In this document: one piece after another, positions 1-6,046 of the stretch
How positions within the stretch are numbered: the first letter of the stretch is position 1
Layout: each line of letters opens with the position of its first letter
NCBI GenBank assembly: GCA_030432015.1
Contig: JAUIHJ010000517.1
Span: 1 to 6,134 of the forward strand
DNA: 6,134 nucleotides
Source: a bacterium
Lineage (GTDB): Bacteria; Planctomycetota; Planctomycetia; Pirellulales; Pirellulaceae
Direction: 5' to 3'
Notes under the pieces: model-generated
Seen by the model: only the letters and a program-made list of their open reading frames with translations
Told to the model about the DNA's origin: nothing
Databases searched by the model: none
Translations under genes and position numbers: made by a program

Positions 1-448
1 TCAAGTAGGTCCGGCAATCACCGACTCCGGCGACGTAGACCCGACCTGCGGCAGCGATGGCCATGACCGCACTTGCCCGCATGCCGTGCAGGCGCGGCAG
101 ATTCGTGGCCGCGGTCAAGATCGACGCGTTCACTCCGTGAAACGCTTGTGCGACGGAATTCGCGAAGCCGGCTGCGGATGGTTGTTGGTCAAACAGCAGC
201 TGCGCCTCATGCATCAGGCCGTTGACTGCCAGGCGACTTGCCCGCTGCCGACCATACGAACCACCAGCTCCATTCGCAATCACAAAGACACCCCGGTGTT
301 CGTCCAGCCGGTAGCAGTCTTCGTTGGCCTCGCAACCGAGCCCCTGGACGGACTTTGCGGCTGCTGTGATCGTGAGTTCGCCGCAAACGGGCGCGTGCAG
401 CCCAACCCAGTTCTCGCTCCGGCTGAGATGATGTCGTATTCCGCGCAT
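1..448 (-). CDS. PP2C-type (PPM) Ser/Thr protein phosphatase-like protein, N-terminal part, cut by window edge
   Basis: The frame runs from an ATG at 446-448 to the left edge without a stop, giving 149 residues. PP2C landmarks occur in the right order and spacing: GCEANEDCY (residues 38-46, with the NED acidic motif), VFVIANGAGGSYGRQRAS (54-71, equivalent to the family's V-x-DG-x-GG followed by G-x-x-AS), and GRVYVAGVGDCRTYL (135-149, equivalent to the VGDSRxYL strand). The family dephosphorylates phospho-Ser/Thr proteins in the cytoplasm using two metal ions. An oddity is Asn59, where the family has the Asp that bridges both metals; the usual GTT before the VGD strand reads RAS (125-127), and the Ser of GDSR is Cys145. 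The later metal-binding Asp residues lie outside the window. It may be a weakly active enzyme or a pseudophosphatase. The ATG at 464-466 is an alternative start adding six residues; I prefer 448 because a GGAG lies six bases before it. Family assignment is good; activity is uncertain. Confidence 0.85.
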   Translation of the reverse strand, partial: MRGIRHHLSRSENWVGLHAPVCGELTITAAAKSVQGLGCEANEDCYRLDEHRGVFVIANGAGGSYGRQRASRLAVNGLMHEAQLLFDQQPSAAGFANSVAQAFHGVNASILTAATNLPRLHGMRASAVMAIAAAGRVYVAGVGDCRTYL

Positions 449-454
449 AATCGG

Positions 455-458
455 CTCC
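455..458 (-). promoter_or_regulatory. Ribosome binding site of the phosphatase-like gene
   Basis: Read on the minus strand this is GGAG, six bases before the ATG at 446-448. The in-frame ATG at 464-466 has only a poorer purine run (GGAA) before it, so this site favours the downstream start. An in-frame stop at 479-481 limits any further N-terminal extension. Confidence 0.5.
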
Positions 459-530
459 GTGTTCATGGACGCGTTCCGTCAAGGCACTTGCAGGCCACAA
501 TGCCGCCGCCGGATGGCCACACTTGATACT

Positions 531-554
531 CCTGACAGGCAAATATGCGTCAGG
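531..554. repeat. Short inverted repeat upstream of the phosphatase-like gene
   Basis: CCTGAC at 531-536 is the exact reverse complement of GTCAGG at 549-554, with a 12-base AT-richer centre. It lies about 80 bases upstream of the phosphatase-like start codon, a position where a regulator-binding site or small hairpin could act. Arms of six bases can arise by chance, so the function is only a suggestion. Confidence 0.3.
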
Positions 555-1009
555 GTAAACCCTCCCCGTATTTGGCATGCCGTACCCGGAGTCGAGTCTC
601 CTGAATCCAAAATCCGGCAAAGCCGAGTCCGCGGCGGGCGGCATTAAGAGACGCGTCCTTGAGGCCAGGAATCCGCAAGAGAATTTCGCGATTGCGCCCA
701 ATTTGAAGGGGGGCCTGGTTCCGCCACGCCGCACCTGCCCCTCTCCGCCGCGCCGCGGCATCAGGTTTCAGCCGGGTCGCGAGCCCCAGGAACACCAAAA
801 CCGGAGCCCGACAGCCGTACAGCGGCGGCATGATTCGTCGATCTCCCAAACACCATCATCGCCATCCACGCAAGCTCGAAGCGCGACCGAGCGTGTGGGC
901 TACGTCAAACCCGATCCACGCCCCCACGCAACCACGCTCCGGGCGCAAACACCAACCCACTTCCGTTGCGTGCGTGCTTCTCACCGCATCACCTTCGGCA
1001 TGGCGATGT

Positions 1010-1040
1010 CCCGCGACGCCGCCCAGAGCCGCGTCTCGGG
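1010..1040 (-). terminator. GC-rich stem-loop after the large gene, probable terminator hairpin
   Basis: Bases 1010-1022 pair with 1028-1040 in 11 of 13 positions, mismatched at 1014/1036 and 1020/1030, around a 5-base loop at 1023-1027. On the minus strand the hairpin begins 17 bases after the TGA of the large gene, the usual place for an intrinsic terminator. No T-tract follows it on the minus strand, so it may instead stall polymerase, protect the 3' end or work with Rho. The stem is seen directly; the terminator role is inferred. Confidence 0.45.
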
Positions 1041-1057
1041 GTGGACGCTTAATGCGA

Positions 1058-4000
1058 TCACATTTGACCGTTTGACATGCCGAGCATCTCGTCAAGCATC
1101 TCGTCAAGCATCGCATCCCAGTCCGCATCGCCAGGTAGCAACGCCTCCAAACGCTCGGCGACCAGGCGGTCCACGGCGGCGAATTCAGCGTGGAAGTGAG
1201 GGCCGGTGTCGAGACTTGCGGTGCGAGGGGCGATCTCCCTGGCCTGACGATGACCTACGGCGGGAAAACTTTGAAGTACTTTTTGCTCGTGACTTCCGAT
1301 CGCGTGACCGCGGATCGACCGTGTTTGCGGTGCGGAGATTGGCTGTCGCGAAGGCGACGACGATGGGTTTGGTTGCGATGCGATATCCCGGTCGACGCCC
1401 GCCTGGGCGCCCGATGCAGGCGCCATAACCACGAGACCGGTAGAAAATTCGGACGTGTTGCCACCGGCGTCGGTCGCCGTCGCCACGATCCGGTCGCCTA
1501 CACTCGCGGTGCCGGACGAAATCCTGACCTGTTTCGAGCTCATGGCCAGCTCGGCGGGATACGTATCCCGGCCGAGCAACCTCTGGCCTTCCGTACCGCT
1601 CGCATCGGCCAGGAAAAACTCGACGGTTAAATCGTACGTCGAATTCACAACCGACGAGGGGACGGAATAGTCGATGATCAGGTCGCCGTCCAACACGGCC
1701 GACGTTGGCAGAGGAAAATTTTGCAGCTGGTTCGGCCCGACATCGTTATCTTCATCGCCTGGCGGCCTGTCATTCATTGTGACACCATCCAGGTTCAGGT
1801 CGATTCCCAGGCCCCCGTTCGCAAAAATCGCGTTGCCCAGAATCGCGTTTTCCGTTGCGTTACCGGTGACCACGACACCGTGACGGGACTGGTGGGCGAT
1901 CACATTGCCGGCACCCATCGTCGTGCCACCGATCGCATTATGTTGCCCGTTGTCGATCCAAATACCATGGTCGGTATTGCCTAACGGAGAGGTGCCATCG
2001 ATTTGCGTGCCGATCAGGTTGCCCAACACCTCGTTGCCGGCCGCCGTGGTGCCGACGATTCGGACACCCAGAAAGTCGTTTCCGGAAATCAGGTTCCCCG
2101 CACCCGACGCGACCCCGCCCAGCGTGTTTCCCGACGCCGCGATGTAGACCCCCGTGCTCGCATTGCCCAGATCCAGCGTGCCGGTCGCGTCGGTGCCAAT
2201 GGCGTTGCCCTGCACTTGATTGCCGGTCGCCGCAGGTCCCGAAATCACGATGCCGAACAAACCATTCGCGGAAACCTGGTTTCGTTCGGCCGCAGCGATG
2301 CCGCCAATGGTGTTATGATCCGCGTCGAGAATGGAGATTCCGCTGTTGCCGTTTCCCATCACGAAGTTGCCCGTCGGATCCGTGCCGATGCGGTTTCCGG
2401 CAACGAGGTTTCCGGTGGTTCCGGCGTCCGCCAACACGACGCCATCGGTGCCGTTGGCAGAGATGACATTACCGGCTCCAGCCAATCCGCCACCAATGGT
2501 GTTATTCCGTGCCCCCGCCCCCAGACGCACGCCGACTCGTGAATTTCCCAGGCCGACCGTGCCCGATACGTCGACCCCGATAAAATTCCCCAGAACCTGA
2601 TTGCCAACGACGCCCGCGCCCGTCAACACCACGCCATGATTTCCGTTGGCAGAGATAATGTTCCGCGCGCCAATCGCGGTGCCGCCAATGGTGCTGTTCT
2701 GGGCGTTCGCCAAATGGACACCGGAGTCGGAGTTGGGAAGCGGGGCCGCACCGGTGACGTCGGTGCCAATGAAGTTGCCCTGCACCATATTGCCACTGGC
2801 AAGGAACGACGCGATGCGAACGCCGAACAGGTCATTTCCAGAAATCACATTCCGCTCGGCCGCCAGCAAACCACCCACGCGGTTCCCGGGCGCCTTCCAA
2901 ATCAGGACCCCGGTGTTGGCGTTTCCGACGTCAGAGGTCCCTGTCGCATCGGTGCCAATCAGGTTGCCGACAATGGCGTTGCCGGTCGCCGTCGCGTTGA
3001 GGATCGCCACGCCCGCCTCGCCGTTTCCTGAGACGACGTTGCCGGCATCCGCATCAACGCCACCGACGGTGTTGTTCGGCGCTTCGCGAATCACGATGCC
3101 GAATTGACCGTTGCCAATCGCGGCCGTGCCTGCGCTGCTGGTCCCGATAAAGTTGCCTGCGACCTGATTCCCTGACGCATGCGCGCCAAAGATGAATATT
3201 CCGTCTTGGCGGTTTCCTGAGATGACGTTGCCGGCGCCGGGGGAGACGCCGCCCAGCATGTTGTTCGGGGCATCGAGAACCGTCAGTCCGATCAGATCGT
3301 TGGGCAGGGCAGCATTTCCTGTGATGTCGAGGCCGATGACATTCGCCTGGACCACGTTGCCGCCGGCCGTCGGACCGCTGATCAGGACCCCACCGACGGA
3401 GTTGCCTGAGATAACGTTGCCGCCACCGATCATACCGATGCTGTTATCGGCGGCCTCGGCAATCTCCACGCCATTGCCACCGTTTCCGCGATCCTGCAAA
3501 CCATGGATGTTCGTGCCAATCCAATTTCCGACAACCGAATTGCCACTCGTGCTGGCGCCGGAAATCGACACCCCAGACGCCGAGTTGCTGGAGATCACGT
3601 TTCCTGGACTTCCGATCAGGTTATTCCGGGCACTTTGGTCGATTCGAACTCCCGATCCGCCGTTACCCAACGGCGTGTCGCCATCGACACCAACCCCGAT
3701 CAGGTTGCCCCGGATGGCATTGTTTGTCGAGCCGCTTTGGGAAAGAAAGACGCCGTGGCCGCCGTTCCCAGAAATTACGTTCGCCTGGTTCGCCGCCGCG
3801 CCGCCGACGAGGTTGTTCGCCGAGTTGAACATCACGATGCCGTGGGCGCCGTTACCCAGGTCGACGTTCCCGGCGGGATTGGTGCCGATCATGTTAGCCT
3901 GGATCGTATTGCCGGCCTCCGTCGCCAGGAGAATTCCGCTGCCGGAAAAGCGGTTGATTGCCAGGCCCTGGACCGTGCTGTCGCCAGCTGTGATCGTTAA

Positions 4001-5713
4001 TCCGTTGACGTCCATGCCCGCGTACGTGCCGTCAATTTCAATCAGGGGCGTGCCGGCGTAACCCGGCTGCGTCGTGCCGTCGATCATCACGGCGTCGACA
4101 ATGCCTGGTAACGCACTGGCTGGCGAGATCGTGTGCGGTCCTGCACCCGGGATCGCGAAGTGGATCTGATCGGGCTCCGGAAAAATGTTCGCCGTCGCCG
4201 CGGCCTGTTGCAGCGCCGCGCGGAGTGTACACTCCGGACCGCCAGCCACCGTCGCACCCGTGTCGCAGCGGTCGTCGTCAAGGTCGATGTCACTCGCGTC
4301 GCCGGTCGAATTGACAACGAAGCGACCTTCCGCGTCAATGATCTCCAGAACGTCGTGCGCGTAGACGTACCGGACGTGATCGCTGTTGGAAATGCTGGCG
4401 TAGGGATAATATTGACCAACGGAAAGCATCTCGGTCGCAAGATCCTGCGTTGCCGAACTGCCGGCATCGAATCCGCTGCCCGCTGACGTTGCCGGCTTGA
4501 GCGTCGAAAGGATCTGCACCTGACCACCGTTATACGGGTTCCGGTCGTTGTCAAAACCGAAGCGAATCGTGGCGGCTGCCGTCGATTGGTAATGATAGGT
4601 GAGGGGTACCGTGGTCCCCTGTTCCACCACGGTGCCGCCACCGATCATCAAGGCCGCGTCGAGGTTGGACCATTGGCTGCCGGAGCGGGTGACTGAGTTG
4701 CGAGTCGTCGGTTGGGCGAGTCCCGCGGCGGGTCGAGGTCCTGCGGCGAGGCGACTGAAATGGTAACCGACCGCATCGCGAGGGCCGCGTGCATCGCCGT
4801 CGCTATCGGTGCCGGCGTACCAGGCACCGGGTGGGGCAACGGGGTCGACGTCGCCGTTGTCGATCGTCCCCTGATCATCGATCGTGCCGTGGTACCACAG
4901 GTGGACGTTGGAGTGCGACGAACTGTAGCCCTCGCCGGGCCCAGCGTTGCGTAACGCGTTGTCGTCCAGTCGCAGGTCGTGGGCGCCGAACACCGAGATT
5001 CCGCTGGGGAGCCCGTTGCCGCCCGCCCGCCAGTAGTTGTCCGCAAAGCGAACGTTTTCGAACGAGGTCGGCTGGAAATCGACGGTCCCAGAGTTTTGTA
5101 AAATGCGAACGGCGTTATTGGGATCAAGCGTTGTGGCTTGGTCGACCCAGATTCCGCGTTCGCCGAGTTGTCGTGCCAAGACCGTGATCAGCGATGCTCC
5201 GCGACTGTGGCCGATAAGATGGATCGGGAGTTCTGGAACCAGCACGCCGCCGACCGTATTCTCCAGGAGATAGTCCGCCACCGCCGTGGCCACGGCATCG
5301 GTCGTGGGGTAGCCAGTCAGAACGGACGGTGTGAGCGCTGACCAATCGATCTTGATCACCGCCTCGCCAGTCGGGGTGGTGTCCCACGACGATGTTGGGA
5401 ACCGCGTTTCCGGGGAAACTTCTTGTACGATGACGCCATCTTCCCGGCAGACGCCCGGGCGATCTGGGCGGTAGGCTTCGCAACCCATTACCATCGTGTA
5501 TTGCGGTGTGACGGCGGGCTCCCCGACGCGCGCGGCAAGTGCGTCGGCCATGCCGGTAACCCATCCGTCAGTCCCGGAATTTTGACCGTGCGAGATGATG
5601 GTCACACCCGCCAGCACCCTGCGATCCTCAAGTTGCTCGAGACCAAGTCCAACTCCGATCCGCCTCCCACGGCGATGTGTCCTCAGTCGGCGACCGCGGC
5701 TGGTGCTTTTCAT
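1058..5713 (-). CDS. Giant secreted protein: alpha/beta-hydrolase (lipase-like) domain fused to a parallel beta-helix
   Basis: The product has 1551 residues. Residues 1-35 hold an Arg-rich start and LEQLEDRRVLA, the planctomycete extracellular N-terminal motif (as in Pfam Planc_extracel). Residues about 36-330 resemble an alpha/beta hydrolase: ISHGQNS (40-46) suits an oxyanion loop, GHSRG (168-172) puts the nucleophile at Ser170, Asp197 in TTLDP suits the acid, and the HSNVHLWYH segment (267-275) offers the catalytic His. Residues about 340-460 are a beta-rich linker with an acidic FDNDRNPYN loop. VNSTGD (467-472) and ECTLRAAL (494-501) match the CSLREA-type motif common before secreted beta-helices. 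Eleven repeats follow (607-1293), then a sandwich-like domain (about 1325-1428, ending GNTSEFS) often found after such repeats. The tail (1430-1551) matches no domain known to me and shows no dockerin, PEP-CTERM or LPXTG. The only four Cys (78, 89, 483, 495) could form two disulfides. Likely an exported esterase or lipase with unknown substrate; the fold calls are firm, the activity is inferred. Confidence 0.93.
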   Translation of the reverse strand: MKSTSRGRRLRTHRRGRRIGVGLGLEQLEDRRVLAGVTIISHGQNSGTDGWVTGMADALAARVGEPAVTPQYTMVMGCEAYRPDRPGVCREDGVIVQEVSPETRFPTSSWDTTPTGEAVIKIDWSALTPSVLTGYPTTDAVATAVADYLLENTVGGVLVPELPIHLIGHSRGASLITVLARQLGERGIWVDQATTLDPNNAVRILQNSGTVDFQPTSFENVRFADNYWRAGGNGLPSGISVFGAHDLRLDDNALRNAGPGEGYSSSHSNVHLWYHGTIDDQGTIDNGDVDPVAPPGAWYAGTDSDGDARGPRDAVGYHFSRLAAGPRPAAGLAQPTTRNSVTRSGSQWSNLDAALMIGGGTVVEQGTTVPLTYHYQSTAAATIRFGFDNDRNPYNGGQVQILSTLKPATSAGSGFDAGSSATQDLATEMLSVGQYYPYASISNSDHVRYVYAHDVLEIIDAEGRFVVNSTGDASDIDLDDDRCDTGATVAGGPECTLRAALQQAAATANIFPEPDQIHFAIPGAGPHTISPASALPGIVDAVMIDGTTQPGYAGTPLIEIDGTYAGMDVNGLTITAGDSTVQGLAINRFSGSGILLATEAGNTIQANMIGTNPAGNVDLGNGAHGIVMFNSANNLVGGAAANQANVISGNGGHGVFLSQSGSTNNAIRGNLIGVGVDGDTPLGNGGSGVRIDQSARNNLIGSPGNVISSNSASGVSISGASTSGNSVVGNWIGTNIHGLQDRGNGGNGVEIAEAADNSIGMIGGGNVISGNSVGGVLISGPTAGGNVVQANVIGLDITGNAALPNDLIGLTVLDAPNNMLGGVSPGAGNVISGNRQDGIFIFGAHASGNQVAGNFIGTSSAGTAAIGNGQFGIVIREAPNNTVGGVDADAGNVVSGNGEAGVAILNATATGNAIVGNLIGTDATGTSDVGNANTGVLIWKAPGNRVGGLLAAERNVISGNDLFGVRIASFLASGNMVQGNFIGTDVTGAAPLPNSDSGVHLANAQNSTIGGTAIGARNIISANGNHGVVLTGAGVVGNQVLGNFIGVDVSGTVGLGNSRVGVRLGAGARNNTIGGGLAGAGNVISANGTDGVVLADAGTTGNLVAGNRIGTDPTGNFVMGNGNSGISILDADHNTIGGIAAAERNQVSANGLFGIVISGPAATGNQVQGNAIGTDATGTLDLGNASTGVYIAASGNTLGGVASGAGNLISGNDFLGVRIVGTTAAGNEVLGNLIGTQIDGTSPLGNTDHGIWIDNGQHNAIGGTTMGAGNVIAHQSRHGVVVTGNATENAILGNAIFANGGLGIDLNLDGVTMNDRPPGDEDNDVGPNQLQNFPLPTSAVLDGDLIIDYSVPSSVVNSTYDLTVEFFLADASGTEGQRLLGRDTYPAELAMSSKQVRISSGTASVGDRIVATATDAGGNTSEFSTGLVVMAPASGAQAGVDRDIASQPNPSSSPSRQPISAPQTRSIRGHAIGSHEQKVLQSFPAVGHRQAREIAPRTASLDTGPHFHAEFAAVDRLVAERLEALLPGDADWDAMLDEMLDEMLGMSNGQM
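1083..1112 (-). repeat. 12-bp tandem repeat encoding MLDE near the C-terminus of the large protein
   Basis: The 12-base unit at 1083-1094 is repeated exactly at 1095-1106, followed by a half copy. It encodes the overlapping MLDEMLDEML segment (residues 1535-1544), part of an acidic helix-prone end (AMLDEMLDEMLGM). Being a multiple of three, copy-number change by slippage would keep the frame. Confidence 0.8.
1835..3895 (-). repeat. Eleven tandem beta-helix repeats of about 63 residues inside the large gene
   Basis: Each unit starts near N-x-IG-T and reads roughly N-x-IGTD-x-TG-x-x-x-LGN-x-x-x-GV-x-I-x-x-A-x-x-NTIGG, then GAGNVISGN, GV-x-I and a TGN-x-V-x-G link. Unit starts are residues 607, 670, 730, 791, 854, 917, 980, 1043, 1107, 1170 and 1232; a degenerate twelfth start at 1294 (NAIFANGGLGIDLN) closes the array. 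Spacing is 60-64 residues, about three turns of a right-handed parallel beta-helix of roughly 21 residues each. Asn ladders and Gly turns are obvious. Such helices occur in polysaccharide lyases, adhesins and structural stalks; the repeats carry no visible catalytic set, so a stalk or glycan-binding role is more likely here. Confidence 0.9.
4221..4236. repeat. Perfect 16-bp palindrome within the CSLREA-motif codons
   Basis: CGGAGTGTACACTCCG is its own reverse complement. On the minus strand it spans the codons for Glu494-Cys-Thr-Leu497 of the ECTLRAAL motif plus two bases on each side. A perfect 8-bp half-site could bind a dimeric protein, but it lies in conserved coding sequence, so it may be a codon-choice coincidence. 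Confidence 0.5.
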
Positions 5714-5719
5714 GGAACG

Positions 5720-5725
5720 CTTCCT
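5720..5725 (-). promoter_or_regulatory. Ribosome binding site of the large gene
   Basis: On the minus strand this reads AGGAAG, six bases before the ATG at 5711-5713. It supports that start, as does the fact that the planctomycete export motif follows directly (residues 25-35). Confidence 0.65.
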
Positions 5726-5828
5726 GATATTCGCCTTGGGGTTGATTCCGACTGTCGAACGGTTGGTGATTCGCTGGCGATTTGCTGGCGATCGGCGCGA
5801 CGTGGCGTAACGCCGGTGTTTGATGGTG

Positions 5829-5858
5829 ATTGTAGACCATCAGCTCGACATCAGCCCA
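5829..5858 (-). promoter_or_regulatory. Weak sigma-70-like promoter candidate for the large gene
   Basis: On the minus strand TACAAT (5829-5834) matches five of six bases of the -10 consensus. Eighteen bases upstream, TGGGCT (5853-5858) matches only three of six of the -35 consensus. Transcription would start near 5822, giving a leader of about 110 bases. The match is modest and chance is a real alternative. Confidence 0.22.
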
Positions 5859-5920
5859 GTGGCACACAATCGGCCGGGCAAGAGGTTACGCGGACGTCTC
5901 GCCGTTGATACCCCGGCTGG

Positions 5921-6046
5921 TTGTTATGCGCAGGTCTCTTGCTATGTGCCGGTCTCCGACGGTTGTTATGCGCAGGTTCCTTGTTATGCGCAGGTCTCCG
6001 ACGTTCGTTATGCGCAGGTTCCTTGTTATGCGCAGGTCTCCGACCT
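5921..6046. repeat. Higher-order tandem repeat: three 42-bp blocks, each two 18-bp units plus 6 bp
   Basis: The plus-strand unit is close to TTGTTATGCGCAGGTCTC, with a TTCC-ending variant. Units lie at 5921-5938, 5939-5956, 5963-5980, 5981-5998, 6005-6022 and 6023-6040; six-base linkers CGACGG, CGACGT and CGACCT close each block. The second unit is the most degenerate. In blocks 2 and 3 the first unit ends TTCC and the second TCTC, so the two-unit block was the copied element. A partial copy appears at 6061-6071. Every unit but the degenerate second contains the palindrome TGCGCA. Both 18 and 42 are multiples of three, and two minus-strand frames stay open, reading RRPAHNKEPAHN or GDLRITRNLRIT. 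The second frame is open from the window edge to a TAA at 5886-5888, so this could be the tail of an upstream gene, or simply non-coding satellite DNA. Confidence 0.88.

Larger units (their letters stand above)
449..1057. other. Intergenic stretch without a supported gene
   Basis: About 600 bases separate the phosphatase-like start from the stop of the large gene. Several frames stay open on both strands, but the translations are rich in Arg, Pro, Ala and Ser, show no domain, have no convincing ribosome binding site and overlap each other, as expected in GC-rich non-coding DNA. The stretch contains a short inverted repeat near 531-554 and a stem-loop at 1010-1040. I see no tRNA, rRNA or clear sigma-70 promoter. 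A promoter for the phosphatase-like gene is expected here but I could not place it. Confidence 0.6.
5714..5920. other. Upstream leader region of the large gene
   Basis: This non-coding stretch carries the ribosome binding site and the weak promoter candidate. It also has a small direct repeat in which two 11-base copies differing at one base (5770-5780 and 5781-5791) lie side by side. I see no RNA gene, no T-rich terminator and no supported ORF. Confidence 0.5.

Noticed and set aside
86..526. Plus-strand open frame of 146 codons
   Set aside because: It is antisense to the phosphatase-like gene and has no domain or supporting start signal.
207..761. Minus-strand open frame of 184 codons overlapping the phosphatase-like start
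   Set aside because: It overlaps the phosphatase-like frame, which has clear PP2C motifs, and itself shows no recognisable motif.
550..849. Minus-strand open frame of 99 codons in the spacer
   Set aside because: Arg/Ala-rich composition, no domain and no ribosome binding site; cannot be told from chance.
577..1428. Long plus-strand open frame of 283 codons
   Set aside because: It runs antisense into the 3' end of the large gene, is rich in Arg/Pro/Ser without any domain, and has no good ribosome binding site; a shadow of GC-rich DNA.
1058..1430. Dockerin or PEP-CTERM anchor at the end of the large protein
   Set aside because: No paired DxNxDG calcium loops and no C-terminal hydrophobic helix with a basic end are present.
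3192..4061. Plus-strand open frame of 289 codons opposite the beta-helix repeats
   Set aside because: It is kept open by the repetitive Asn/Gly codons on the minus strand and is Pro/Leu/Thr-biased with no domain.
5921..6046. CRISPR array
   Set aside because: The 18-bp units are directly adjacent or separated by nearly identical 6-bp linkers; there are no unique spacers of about 30 bp and no cas genes.
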